Of a stretch of DNA of 64,000 bases, positions 53,450 through 61,627 are shown piece after piece (positions within the stretch are counted from its first letter, which is position 1; each line of letters opens with the position of its first letter). This DNA comes from CAXXOK01 sp963675365 (GTDB taxonomy: Bacteria; Bacillota; Clostridia; Christensenellales; Aristaeellaceae), in the NCBI GenBank assembly GCA_963675365.2, contig CAXXVA010000003.1, forward strand, positions 372,001 to 436,000, read 5' to 3'. Under the pieces are notes generated by a model, which made no database searches, was not told where the DNA came from, and saw only the letters and a list, made by a program, of their open reading frames with translations. The position numbers were made by a program, and so were the translations under genes.

Positions 53450-53487
53450 TTCGGGATTGTTGACATGATGTTGTCAGCAATCCCGAA
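53450..53487. other. Long perfect hairpin before the isochorismatase-like gene
   Basis: Sixteen bases on each side (53450-53465 and 53472-53487) pair with a single G-U, around the loop TGATGT. No T run follows on either strand, so it is not an ordinary terminator. Confidence 0.7.
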
Positions 53488-53534
53488 GTACTATTGAAGC
53501 AAACGGGGTTATTTCCCTGACAGGAGGCAGCGCT

Positions 53535-54020
53535 ATGCAGCAGAAGGCCCTGGTGATCATCGATATCCAAAATGACATCACAAAGAATTACAAAGACGTC
53601 ATCGGCAGCATCAACCGGGCGATTGACTGGGCGGTCGAGCATACGATTCACATGGTTTATATCCGCCATGAAAACCTGTCGGCCGGCACGAGAACGTTCA
53701 AGCCCGGTACACGCGGGGCCGAACTGGTTTCGGACATGAAGATCGTATCGGAAAACGTGTTTACGAAAACCAAGGGAAACGCCTTGACCAGTGAAGCGTT
53801 CGCGGATTTTATCAGCCGAAATAAGATTCGTGATTTCTATATCGCGGGAGCCGACGCCGTTGCCTGCGTGAAATCGACCTGCTATAACCTGTGCAGGGAA
53901 AACTACGGCGTGACGGTTCTGACGGATTGCGTGACCAGTTATGACAAACGGAAAATCGGCGAAATGCTGCGGTATTACGAAAGCAAAGGCTGCGTATTGC
54001 AAACCCTGCGTGATTTATGA
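53535..54020 (+). CDS. Isochorismatase-like cysteine hydrolase
   Basis: A 161-residue hydrolase: LVIIDIQND with the catalytic Asp near residue 10, a Lys expected in the TKTKGNALTS stretch, and IAGADAVACVKSTCYNL with the catalytic Cys near residue 109 (in place of the more common GxxTxxCVxxT). Related enzymes include nicotinamidase and other amidases; the substrate is not known. The start has ACAGGAGGC upstream. Confidence 0.88.
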   Translation: MQQKALVIIDIQNDITKNYKDVIGSINRAIDWAVEHTIHMVYIRHENLSAGTRTFKPGTRGAELVSDMKIVSENVFTKTKGNALTSEAFADFISRNKIRDFYIAGADAVACVKSTCYNLCRENYGVTVLTDCVTSYDKRKIGEMLRYYESKGCVLQTLRDL

Positions 54021-54137
54021 CCAGATCAGGGCATGGAAGCATAAGAAATTTAGCATACACCCCTTGTCAAACGCGTAAAACGATGATAGAATGGTCAGGC
54101 TGTAAAGATTTAACTCTCCCGTTAGGAGGTGGAACAA

Positions 54138-54362
54138 ATGGGCAAGTTCTGTGAAGTCTGCGAAAAAGGAAAGATGGGCGGCAATTTGGTCAGCCATTCC
54201 AATCGCAAAACCCATCGTACATGGGCACCGAACGTGCAGCGCGTCCGCGTGGAGATGAACGGTCAGGTGAAACGCGTCAACGTCTGCACCCGCTGCCTGC
54301 GCAGCGGCAACGTGCAGCGCGCACTGCCGACCAAATCGGCGGAAACCACGCCGGAAGCGTAA
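54138..54362 (+). CDS. rpmB: 50S ribosomal protein L28
   Basis: A 74-residue L28: MGKFCEVCEKGKMGGNLVSHSN, RTWAPNVQRVRV and CTRCLRSGNVQRAL. Both Cys pairs are present, so it is the zinc-binding form. The ATG at 54138 has TAGGAGGTGG upstream; the frame could extend to GTG at 54129 but that is within the ribosome site. Confidence 0.96.
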   Translation: MGKFCEVCEKGKMGGNLVSHSNRKTHRTWAPNVQRVRVEMNGQVKRVNVCTRCLRSGNVQRALPTKSAETTPEA

Positions 54363-54380
54363 GAACGCTCAAACGCAATC

Positions 54381-54409
54381 AACAGTCCAACGCCGTTGGG
54401 CTGTTTTTT
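54381..54409 (+). terminator. Terminator of rpmB
   Basis: AACAGTCCAAC and GTTGGGCTGTT pair around GCC, followed by TTTTG. Confidence 0.9.
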
Positions 54410-54461
54410 GTTGTGATATAATAGGCATACTATTCTGATATGCAAGGGGAGGCTTACGGCG

Positions 54462-55145
54462 ATGAAGGAAGACATTCGGGAATTGACGCTTGCGCTGGGC
54501 GCGGATGTATGCGGCTTTGCGGAGATCGGGCGCTTCGAGGACGCGCCGGAGGGCTTTTCCCCGCTGGACCTCTATGCCGATTGCAAAACGGTGATCGCGT
54601 TTGGCGTCGCGCTGCCCAAGGGCTTATCGCAGGTCGATCCAAGGCTTGTTTACCATTATTTCAACGAAGCGGTCGTCGACGGTCTGCTCGACCAGATCGC
54701 GCTGAAGCTGGCGAAAGAACTGGAACGCCGCTTTGCCTGCCGCGCCGTACCTGTGCCCTGCGACGATCCCTACGAGTACTGGGACGCGGAACGCATGGAA
54801 GGCCGAGGGCTGTTATCCATGAAGCACGCGGCGGTGCGCGCGGGGCTTGGCACGCTGGGTAAAAACACGCTGCTTCTAAACAAAGAGTATGGCAATATGC
54901 TCAATATCGGCGCCGTCCTGACGGACCTCGCTCTTCCGTCCGATCCGTTGGCGGAGAGCGTCTGCGCTGCCGGCTGCACGAAGTGCGTGAACAGCTGCCC
55001 GGCAGGGGCAATCCAAGCGGGGACGGTCGTCCAGAAGCTATGCAGGGAATACGCCTACGCGCAGAAAACTGCAAAAGGATATGGTACGACAGTTTGCAAT
55101 GTCTGCCGTACCGTATGTCCCGTCGCGTTTGGAAAAACGAACTGA
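54462..55145 (+). CDS. QueG-like iron-sulfur protein (short form)
   Basis: A 227-residue protein. The N-terminal part is like epoxyqueuosine reductase (LTLALGADVCGFAEI, then CKTVIAFGVALP and RAGLGTLGKNTLLLNKEYG), and the C-terminus has two 4Fe-4S motifs, CAAGCTKCVNSCP and CNVCRTVCP. QueG is about 370 residues and has a HEAT-like tail and B12-binding regions; those are missing here. The short form is common in anaerobes and its activity is unknown. The stop adjoins the tatD stop. Confidence 0.85.
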   Translation: MKEDIRELTLALGADVCGFAEIGRFEDAPEGFSPLDLYADCKTVIAFGVALPKGLSQVDPRLVYHYFNEAVVDGLLDQIALKLAKELERRFACRAVPVPCDDPYEYWDAERMEGRGLLSMKHAAVRAGLGTLGKNTLLLNKEYGNMLNIGAVLTDLALPSDPLAESVCAAGCTKCVNSCPAGAIQAGTVVQKLCREYAYAQKTAKGYGTTVCNVCRTVCPVAFGKTN

Positions 55146-55910
55146 TTACGGAAGCTTGAACAGCCTCTGGGTATTGCGGGCGGCCTGATCGGCAAGCTCG
55201 CTGACATCCATACCCCGCAGCTCGGCGACCTTCTCCGCCACGTAGCGCACGTAGGCGGGTTCGTTGCGCTTGCCGCGCATCGGCACGGGGGCAAGGTAGG
55301 GGCTGTCGGTTTCGATCAGCAGGCGGTCCGGCGGCACGAAGCGCGCGACTTCCTGCAGGTTTTTGGCGTTTTTGAAGGTCACCGATCCCGAAAACGAGAT
55401 GTACAACCCCAGATTCAGATACACTTTCGCGCTTTCCAAGCTCCCGGTATAGCAGTGCATGACGCCCTGGGGAAGCTTACCGGTACGCGCGCGCAGCATA
55501 TCGGTAAACTCGCCGTGCGCGTCCCGAACGTGGAACACGGCGGGCACTTGCTTTTGGTAAGCAAAATCAATCTGCGCGGCCAGCGCTTCGCGCTGTTCGG
55601 CTCTGGGGGAGTGGTCGTAATAGTAGTCTAGCCCGATCTCCCCGACGCCAATGATACGCGGCGAGGAAAGCCAGGTATCCATCTTATCGAGCGTGGCGGG
55701 GGTGAAGAACTTCGCCTCGTGCGGATGCACGCCGACAACGCCGAAGACGTTGTGATAGTCTTCCGTCAGGCGGACGATGCGCTCGCTCGAGTCTTCGTCG
55801 CTGCCCGCGAGGATGCAGCGGTCCACGCCCGCTTCCTTCATGCGTGCGAGGGTCTGCACGACTTCGCCTTCGAAGCGCTCGTCCTCCAGGTGGCAATGGG
55901 AATCGATCAT
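55146..55910 (-). CDS. tatD: TatD-family metal-dependent DNase
   Basis: A 254-residue barrel hydrolase: MIDSHCHLED with the HxH metal pair, GVHPHEAKF, GEIGLDYYYD with the metal-binding Glu, VFHVRDAHGEF and the late IETDSPYLAP with the catalytic Asp. It acts on DNA 3' ends in known members. The start overlaps the metG stop by four bases (ATGA), a pairing usual in Firmicutes, so it is expressed from the metG T-box promoter. Confidence 0.94.
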   Translation of the reverse strand: MIDSHCHLEDERFEGEVVQTLARMKEAGVDRCILAGSDEDSSERIVRLTEDYHNVFGVVGVHPHEAKFFTPATLDKMDTWLSSPRIIGVGEIGLDYYYDHSPRAEQREALAAQIDFAYQKQVPAVFHVRDAHGEFTDMLRARTGKLPQGVMHCYTGSLESAKVYLNLGLYISFSGSVTFKNAKNLQEVARFVPPDRLLIETDSPYLAPVPMRGKRNEPAYVRYVAEKVAELRGMDVSELADQAARNTQRLFKLP

Positions 55911-57850
55911 CGGACGATATCCCCGGCCTGTGCGCCGGCCTCCGGCGAGACGAGCTTCAGCACGGTATCGTTCTTGTCCGCCGCGCACAGGATCATACCC
56001 TCGCTGAGCACACCGCGGATCTTAACGGGCTTCAGGTTCCTGACAAGCACGACCTGCTTGCCGACCATCTCCCCGGGCGTGTAGAACTGCGCGATGCCGC
56101 TGAGTACGGTGCGCTCGGGCTCGTTCTCGCCTAGCGAGAGGCGGAGTTTGAGCAGTTTATCGCTTTTTTCAAGTTTTTCGGCGGTCAGCACATTGGCGAC
56201 GCAAAGCTGTACCTTGGCGAAGTCGTCGATCGTGATCTCCGGCGTGGGTTCCGGCGCTTTTTCTTCTTTCGCGGGCTTCGGATCAGGGATGATGTCCTTG
56301 AGTTCCTTCTCCACGTCGATGCGGGGGAATAACGCCTCGCCTTTTTCAACTTTTGTGCCGGGCTTAAGCTTGCCGAACGCGTCCAGAGAGTCAAGCGTTT
56401 TGACGGCGTCGTCCGTTACCCCCAGCTGCGCGAACAGCTTCCCGGGCGTGCGGGGCATGGTGGGGGCGATCAGCACGCCGATAAAGCGCAGCGTTTCGCA
56501 CAGCACGTACATGACCGTCTGCAAGCGTTGTTTTCCTTCGTCGGTCTTAGAAAGCACCCACGGCGCGGTCAGGTCGATGTAGCGGTTGGCCTCGCCGATC
56601 AGCGCCCAGATGTGCACCAGCGCGGCGGAGTACTGCAGGCCGTCCATCTCCTGCTTGACTTTTTTTGGCGTCGCTTCGGCCAGCGTGATCAGCGCTTTGT
56701 CAACGTCTTCATACGCGCCCGGCTGCGGCACGCTGCCGCCGAAATACTTCTCCACCATTGCCACGGTGCGGCTTAGGAGGTTGCCCAGATCGTTGGCCAG
56801 GTCGGCGTTGATGCGCTTTAGCAGTGCCTCGTAGCTAAACTGCCCGTCCGACCCGAACGGCATCTCCCGCATAAGGAAATAGCGGATGGCGTCTGAGGAA
56901 TAGCGCTTGGACAGCACCACGGGGTCCACTACGTTGCCAAGCGATTTGGACATCTTCATGCCGTCCAGCACCAGCCAGCCGTGGCCGAAAATCTGCTTGG
57001 GCTGGGGCAGGCCGAGCGCATGCAGGATGATCGGCCAGATGATGGTGTGAAAGCGGATGATCTCCTTGCCGACCAGGTGGATGTCGGCGGGCCAATACCG
57101 TTTGTACAGGCTGTCGTCTTTGGAACCGTACCCTAGGACACTGATATAGTTGGACAGCGCGTCCACCCAGACATACACCGTGTGCGCCGGGTCGAAATCC
57201 ACGGGAATGCCCCACTTGACCGTGGTGCGGCTGACACACAGGTCGTTGAGGCCGGGTTTCAGGAAATTATTGAGCATCTCGTTTTCACGGGACGGCGGCT
57301 GGATGAAATCCGGGTGGTCTTCAATGTATTGGATCAGCCAGTCCTGGTATTTTGAGAGCTTCAGGAAATACGCTTCTTCCTTGGTGCGCTCTACGGGACG
57401 TCCGCAGTCCGGGCACTTACCGTCCACCAGTTGCAGTTCGGTGAAAAAGGTCTCGTCCGGGGTGCAGTACCAGCCTTCGTATTCGCCTTTGTAGATATCG
57501 CCCTGCTCGTAAAGCTGCTTGAAAATGCGCTGCACGCACTCCGCGTGCCGCTTGTCCGTGGTGCGGATGAAGTCGTTATAGTCCACGTCCATCAGCTTCC
57601 AAAGGCTTTTGATGCCCGCGACGATCTCGTCCACATAGGCCTGGGGGGTTACGCCCTTGTCCTTTGCCTTGCGCTCGATCTTCTGGCCGTGCTCGTCTGT
57701 GCCGGTGACGAAGTATACGTCGCGGCCTTCCTGTTTTTTATAGCGCGCCATGGTATCGGCGGCAACGCTGCAGTAGGCGTGGCCGATGTGCAGGTTGTCG
57801 CTTGGGTAATAGATCGGCGTGGTGATGTAGAACGTCTCCTGCTTGGGCAT
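55907..57850 (-). CDS. metG: Methionyl-tRNA synthetase
   Basis: A 647-residue class I synthetase charging tRNA-Met. HIGH is at residues 21-24 (NLHIGHAYC), the zinc knuckle includes WYCTPDE and KCPDCGRP, KMSKS is in LDGMKMSKSLGN near residue 300, and a C-terminal EMAP-type tRNA-binding domain (FAKVQLCVANVL to SEGMILCA, about 540-635) follows. Only one knuckle pair is seen, of the type common in Bacillus and Clostridia. The start has AAGGAGGC upstream. Expression is controlled by a Met-specific T-box in the leader. Confidence 0.97.
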   Translation of the reverse strand: MPKQETFYITTPIYYPSDNLHIGHAYCSVAADTMARYKKQEGRDVYFVTGTDEHGQKIERKAKDKGVTPQAYVDEIVAGIKSLWKLMDVDYNDFIRTTDKRHAECVQRIFKQLYEQGDIYKGEYEGWYCTPDETFFTELQLVDGKCPDCGRPVERTKEEAYFLKLSKYQDWLIQYIEDHPDFIQPPSRENEMLNNFLKPGLNDLCVSRTTVKWGIPVDFDPAHTVYVWVDALSNYISVLGYGSKDDSLYKRYWPADIHLVGKEIIRFHTIIWPIILHALGLPQPKQIFGHGWLVLDGMKMSKSLGNVVDPVVLSKRYSSDAIRYFLMREMPFGSDGQFSYEALLKRINADLANDLGNLLSRTVAMVEKYFGGSVPQPGAYEDVDKALITLAEATPKKVKQEMDGLQYSAALVHIWALIGEANRYIDLTAPWVLSKTDEGKQRLQTVMYVLCETLRFIGVLIAPTMPRTPGKLFAQLGVTDDAVKTLDSLDAFGKLKPGTKVEKGEALFPRIDVEKELKDIIPDPKPAKEEKAPEPTPEITIDDFAKVQLCVANVLTAEKLEKSDKLLKLRLSLGENEPERTVLSGIAQFYTPGEMVGKQVVLVRNLKPVKIRGVLSEGMILCAADKNDTVLKLVSPEAGAQAGDIVR

Positions 57851-57870
57851 GGGTAAGCCTCCTTATTGCT

Positions 57871-58105
57871 GGCGGCTTTTGGATATAAAAAAGCCGCCGC
57901 TTCCGGTTTGGAAGGGGCGAGCACTGCCCGCGGTACCACCCTTGATTTATCGCTTGATTCTAGCGGTAACGGCGCCTGCCGCCCTGCCCTACACTATCGA
58001 ACAGGGACGCTCCCGGACCATGTTCCCTTGTGTCCCCGCGCCGCGTTTCACCCTCTGCGGCTCTCTTTGGCGGATCGCTTCCGGTACTCTTCCGTTCATC
58101 GCATT
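57871..58105 (-). promoter_or_regulatory. T-box leader (Met specifier) of metG
   Basis: On the minus strand the leader carries the hallmark AGGGTGGTACCGCGG (57939-57925, minus) and, earlier, AGTA...AGCGA and a GGTGAAAC stretch of stem I. The specifier ATG is in GGGAACATGGTCC (58027-58015, minus), matching Met. The terminator stem CGCCCCTTCC/GGAAGCGGCG (57918-57893) is followed by six T; the T-box can pair instead to make the antiterminator when tRNA-Met is uncharged. A further hairpin, GGCGGCTTTT/AAAAGCCGCC (57898-57871), overlaps the terminator's 3' arm. Confidence 0.93.
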
Positions 58106-58108
58106 TCT

Positions 58109-58136
58109 ATTATAGCTCAATTCCTCCGCTTGTCAA
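58109..58136 (-). promoter_or_regulatory. Promoter of metG
   Basis: Minus strand TTGACA (58136-58131) and TATAAT (58114-58109) with a 16-base spacer. Confidence 0.9.
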
Positions 58137-58293
58137 TGCCGGGCGAGGCTTCACCGCATGCAACCAGTATTTTCCAGCCGTGCCATATTATACATCACAA
58201 TATTTTCCGGTTCGATATCGCGTATGCGTTGCCATGCTTGACGTGAGAGGAACTTTGTTAAGAATATGCTTATCCGGCGGCCGCAATAGCACA
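58137..58293. other. Gap between metG and abrB promoters
   Basis: I see no gene or clear structured RNA in these 157 bases. Confidence 0.5.
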
Positions 58294-58322
58294 TTGACAA
58301 TACATGAATAATCTGGTAATAT
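58294..58322 (+). promoter_or_regulatory. Promoter of abrB
   Basis: TTGACA and TAATAT with a 17-base spacer. Confidence 0.7.
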
Positions 58323-58378
58323 TATGCGTGTAAGCTTCCATTATTTGATAGTAGGGATGACTCCAAGGAGGCATGCGT

Positions 58379-58621
58379 ATGAAATCGACTGGCATCGTAC
58401 GAAAGCTCGATAACCTGGGAAGAGTCGTGATACCCATTGAACTGCGCAAGACGTTCGGCATTGCGATCAATGACACGCTGGAGATTTTTACCGAGGGCGA
58501 TAAGATCATCATGAAGAAATATCACCCGGCCTGCGTGTTCTGCAACGATGCGAGGGATGTGCGGCTGTTCAAAGACAAGCTTGTATGCGAAAAATGCATA
58601 CGGGAACTTAGCAAGGTCTAG
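58379..58621 (+). CDS. abrB: AbrB-type transition-state regulator
   Basis: An 80-residue DNA-binding protein: the swapped-hairpin domain MKSTGIVRKLDNLGRVVIPIELRKTF in the first 45 residues, then a tail with two CxxC pairs (CVFC and CEKC) about 17 residues apart. The tail is typical of clostridial AbrB and may bind zinc. It represses genes until transition to stationary phase in Bacillus. The ATG at 58379 is eight bases after AAGGAGG; the ATG at 58373 is too close. It has its own promoter and terminator. Confidence 0.93.
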   Translation: MKSTGIVRKLDNLGRVVIPIELRKTFGIAINDTLEIFTEGDKIIMKKYHPACVFCNDARDVRLFKDKLVCEKCIRELSKV

Positions 58622-58639
58622 CAAAGAAAAACCCAAGGC

Positions 58640-58667
58640 AAAGCCCCGTGTTTTTCGGGGCTTTTTA
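58640..58667 (+). terminator. Terminator of abrB
   Basis: AAAGCCCCG and CGGGGCTTT pair, then TTTA. Confidence 0.9.
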
Positions 58668-58693
58668 TGTGCCCGGGCACATGATAAACAAAG

Positions 58694-58724
58694 AAACCGC
58701 CGCATGCAGCGCATGCGGCGGTTT
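58694..58724 (-). terminator. Terminator of secDF
   Basis: A perfect 14-base stem (AAACCGCCGCATGC arms) with a three-base loop. The minus strand continues TTTCTTTGTTTATC. Confidence 0.85.
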
Positions 58725-58734
58725 GGCTGTACGG

Positions 58735-59652
58735 TTATTTCCGGTTCTTTTTCCGCTTTCCGCGGCTGGAGCCGCGTTCCACAAGCATGGCCCATACGTA
58801 GCCGTTGATCATATTGGCGGAATAAAGGCCCGAGATGATGCCGATGATGATCGGCAGGCTGAACTCTTTAATGCTCGCCACGCCCAGCACATACAGCGAT
58901 ACGATGGTCACCAGCGTCGTCAGCGTGGTGTTGACCGTACGGCCCAGGCTTTCGGAGATGGAGATATTGACAATCTCGTCTCTGGGCAGGCTGTGGTAGG
59001 AGGGCTTTAAGTTGTTTTCACGGATACGGTCGAAGATGACGATCGTGTTGTTGATGGAGTAACCAACGATCGTCAGCATCGCTGCGATGAACGACGAGTT
59101 CATCTGGATGACGTTTCTGAGGAGAACCATGAACGACAGCATGATGAACACGTCGTGCAGCAGGCCGATCACGGCCGCCATGCCGGAGTACAGGTCAAAG
59201 CGGAACGCGATGTAGATGAGCATCAGCACCGACGCGATCAGCACGCTCAGGATGGCGTTTTTAATCAGCGTCGCGCCCGCGGTGGGGCCAACGTAGCTCG
59301 CGGTGGCGTTTTCGGTATCCATGTTGGGGTAGATCTGCAGAAGTTCCGCTTCCAGCCCCGCCTGCAATTTCTGGATCTCCTCGTTGGAGTCCAGTTTGGG
59401 AATGCGGATGTTCAATACCGTGCCGTCCGTACCGGTGGTCGAGACTTTAAAGTCCGTCAGGCCCTGGTTGGCCAGCGCGGTTTCCACGTCGCTTTGCAGG
59501 AAGGTGGAGTTCATGTTGTACTCGATGGACAGGCCGCCGGCAAAGTCGATGCCGAAATTGATGCCAAAGCCGAGGATCGTCATCACCAGCGCGGTCAGCA
59601 TGATGGCGGCGGAGATGATCGCACAGATTTTTAAACGGTTTTTAATGACCAT
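58735..59652 (-). CDS. secF: Protein-export membrane protein SecF
   Basis: A 305-residue membrane protein with six spans. FGIDFAGGLSIEY (the FDGG-type loop) is near residue 33, then a periplasm-side domain and the RND-type spans with GYSINNTIVIFDRIREN near 198 and SESLGRTVNTTLTTL. With SecD it uses proton or sodium force to help release exported proteins. The start directly follows secD (one-base gap). Confidence 0.96.
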   Translation of the reverse strand: MVIKNRLKICAIISAAIMLTALVMTILGFGINFGIDFAGGLSIEYNMNSTFLQSDVETALANQGLTDFKVSTTGTDGTVLNIRIPKLDSNEEIQKLQAGLEAELLQIYPNMDTENATASYVGPTAGATLIKNAILSVLIASVLMLIYIAFRFDLYSGMAAVIGLLHDVFIMLSFMVLLRNVIQMNSSFIAAMLTIVGYSINNTIVIFDRIRENNLKPSYHSLPRDEIVNISISESLGRTVNTTLTTLVTIVSLYVLGVASIKEFSLPIIIGIISGLYSANMINGYVWAMLVERGSSRGKRKKNRK

Positions 59653-59653
59653 C

Positions 59654-61027
59654 TTACTTCGCCTCCTTCATTTCCGTCGCTGCGGTTTTTGCCGTAAGCT
59701 TTTTCGGCGTCATATAAAGCTTGGGGTTTTTCACGATCCGCGCCATGTGCGTCAGCAGGAAGCGCGTAATGATGATCGCGGTGATCATCGACGCGACAAC
59801 GCTTAACAGCAGCGTGGTCGCAAAGCCCTGCACCGAGCCCGTGCCGAAGAATAAAAGCACGATGGCCGCGATGATGGTGGTGATGTTTGCGTCCACAACG
59901 GCGCTCATTGCGTTTTTAAAGCCGATGCGTACAGCGTGCAGGATGGGCCTGCCGGCAAGCGCTTCTTCCTTGACGCGTTCAAAAATCACGACGTTTGCGT
60001 CCACAGCCATGCCGATACCAAGGATGATACCGGCGATACCGGGCAGAGTGAGTTGGATGCCCGGGACGACCGCGATAAACAGGAACAGGAGAATGATGTA
60101 CAGGCACAGCGCCCAGTCGGCCAGGAGGCCCGACAGGCGGTAGCGCCACACCATGATCAGCATGACCAGTAAAATGCCGATGATGGCCGCGTTGACCGAC
60201 GAGCCCAGCGCGTCGTCGCCCAGGGTGGCCGATACGGTATCAAGTCTGTCCTGTCGCAGATCCAGCGGCAGCGAGCCGCTTTGCAGTTGCAGAGCATAGG
60301 TGTCGGCCTGTTCCTCGGTGAAACTGCCGGTGACCAGGATGCTGCCGCCGTAAATCGCCTCATGCACGTTCGGGCTCATCAGCACCTGTCCGTCCAGCTG
60401 GATGGTGATGGTCTTGCCGATGGATTTAGCCGTCATATCGCCGAAGATCTGCGCGCCTTCGCTGGTCAGCTGGAAGCTGATGGCGGGCTTGGAGTTTTCG
60501 TCGACCGTGCGGGTGGCGGTTTTCAGGTAACGGCCTTCCAGGAAGACGTTGCCGTTATAGTCCAGAAACTCAAGCTTTGCGGGCGAGCCGATTAAATCGA
60601 GCACCGCCGCGGGATCGGTGACGTCCGGAATTTCCACGCGGATGCCGGTCGTGCCGAGCTTGGATACGGTGGCTTCGGTGAAGCCTTTGTCGCTTAAGCG
60701 GCGGGAGATGATCTCCATGGTGTTGGTCAGAAGCTGGTCGAAGTTGTAGCCCTCCGATTTCAGTTCGTCGGACATGGTTGCTTCATATTCCACGAACACG
60801 CCGCCCTGTAAATCCAGGCCCAGCGCGATGGATGCGGGCCAGGTATCCTTGGTGACGTTGGTTTTTGGAATCCAGGGGAGGAGCTTGTACAGGCCGCGGC
60901 TGTCCAGATTCATGCCGTTGAGGCCCACATACCCTGCAAAGAGGGTTACGACGAGTAAAATGCTCAGCGCGATGATCGAAGCCGTGCGCTTGGAAAGTTT
61001 TACCCGTCTGCGGTTGCTGACTTTCAT
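59654..61027 (-). CDS. secD: Protein-export membrane protein SecD
   Basis: A 457-residue membrane protein with an N-terminal span, the GLDLQGGVFVEYEA loop near residue 67, a large outside region and a C-terminal block of five spans with GMAVDANVVIFERVKEE near 335. SecD and SecF are separate here, as in most Clostridia. The start at 61027 has AAAGGAAGAG some 10 bases upstream. Confidence 0.96.
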   Translation of the reverse strand: MKVSNRRRVKLSKRTASIIALSILLVVTLFAGYVGLNGMNLDSRGLYKLLPWIPKTNVTKDTWPASIALGLDLQGGVFVEYEATMSDELKSEGYNFDQLLTNTMEIISRRLSDKGFTEATVSKLGTTGIRVEIPDVTDPAAVLDLIGSPAKLEFLDYNGNVFLEGRYLKTATRTVDENSKPAISFQLTSEGAQIFGDMTAKSIGKTITIQLDGQVLMSPNVHEAIYGGSILVTGSFTEEQADTYALQLQSGSLPLDLRQDRLDTVSATLGDDALGSSVNAAIIGILLVMLIMVWRYRLSGLLADWALCLYIILLFLFIAVVPGIQLTLPGIAGIILGIGMAVDANVVIFERVKEEALAGRPILHAVRIGFKNAMSAVVDANITTIIAAIVLLFFGTGSVQGFATTLLLSVVASMITAIIITRFLLTHMARIVKNPKLYMTPKKLTAKTAATEMKEAK

Positions 61028-61120
61028 GCTGTAAGTCTCTTCCTTTCTTTTTGTTTCACATAAAAACCAAAGAAACGCATGGGAATGCGGTTTCTTAGAG
61101 CATCGGATTATTTACTTGTG

Positions 61121-61465
61121 TCAGCCGCAGGCAAGATCCTGCTTGAATACGGGATAAAAACTGCGCACGTAGCGCCGCTTGCAAAGCACGCGGCCGTTGG
61201 CGTCGCAGGTGCAATTGAGCCGGGGTAAAAGCATGGCGATAACCGCGAACAGCCCCGCGATTTTCAGCCACGCGCCAAACGCGGACGCGGCGGCGGAGGT
61301 CGGTACGGGCGGCATGCCCGCAAACGCGGTTACCGAGTGCGCGGACGGCAGTTCGGCCGGTTCGGCGGTTTCGGCTTGCGGTGTTTCAATCAGCGCGGAC
61401 AGCAGAAGCAGCATGCCCAGCCCGATCAGCAGCGCAACCAAAAAAACGAACAGGCGGTGTTTCAT
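61121..61465 (-). CDS. Small membrane protein of unknown function
   Basis: A 114-residue protein with two hydrophobic segments (LFVFLVALLIGLGMLLLLSAL, about 5-25, and WLKIAGLFAVIAMLLPRL near 65-82) and a polar Pro/Ala/Glu-rich linker. The C-terminus has a CTCDANGRVLCKRR stretch with three Cys. I do not recognise it. The ATG at 61465 has GGAAGGAAAAG upstream and its own consensus-like promoter. It ends about 94 bases before the secD gene and runs in the same direction. Confidence 0.65.
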   Translation of the reverse strand: MKHRLFVFLVALLIGLGMLLLLSALIETPQAETAEPAELPSAHSVTAFAGMPPVPTSAAASAFGAWLKIAGLFAVIAMLLPRLNCTCDANGRVLCKRRYVRSFYPVFKQDLACG

Positions 61466-61501
61466 GCTTTTCCTTCCTTCCGCAATATAGAAACTGTGCA
61501 T

Positions 61502-61530
61502 ATTATACCTGTACGGGGGCAGAACGTCAA
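61502..61530 (-). promoter_or_regulatory. Promoter of the small membrane protein (and perhaps secDF)
   Basis: Minus strand TTGACG and TATAAT, 17-base spacer. Confidence 0.8.
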
Positions 61531-61627
61531 CAGAAGTTCTTTCGTAAATTCCCGCGTCCCGCTCTTGCGGCAATCCTGTCTTTATGGCACAATATATTGT
61601 ATCCCAAGGACAGGTAAGGAGGCGCCT

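Noticed and set aside
61531..61627. Purine riboswitch before guaA
   Set aside because: The leader is under 60 bases from any likely promoter and shows no purine aptamer core.
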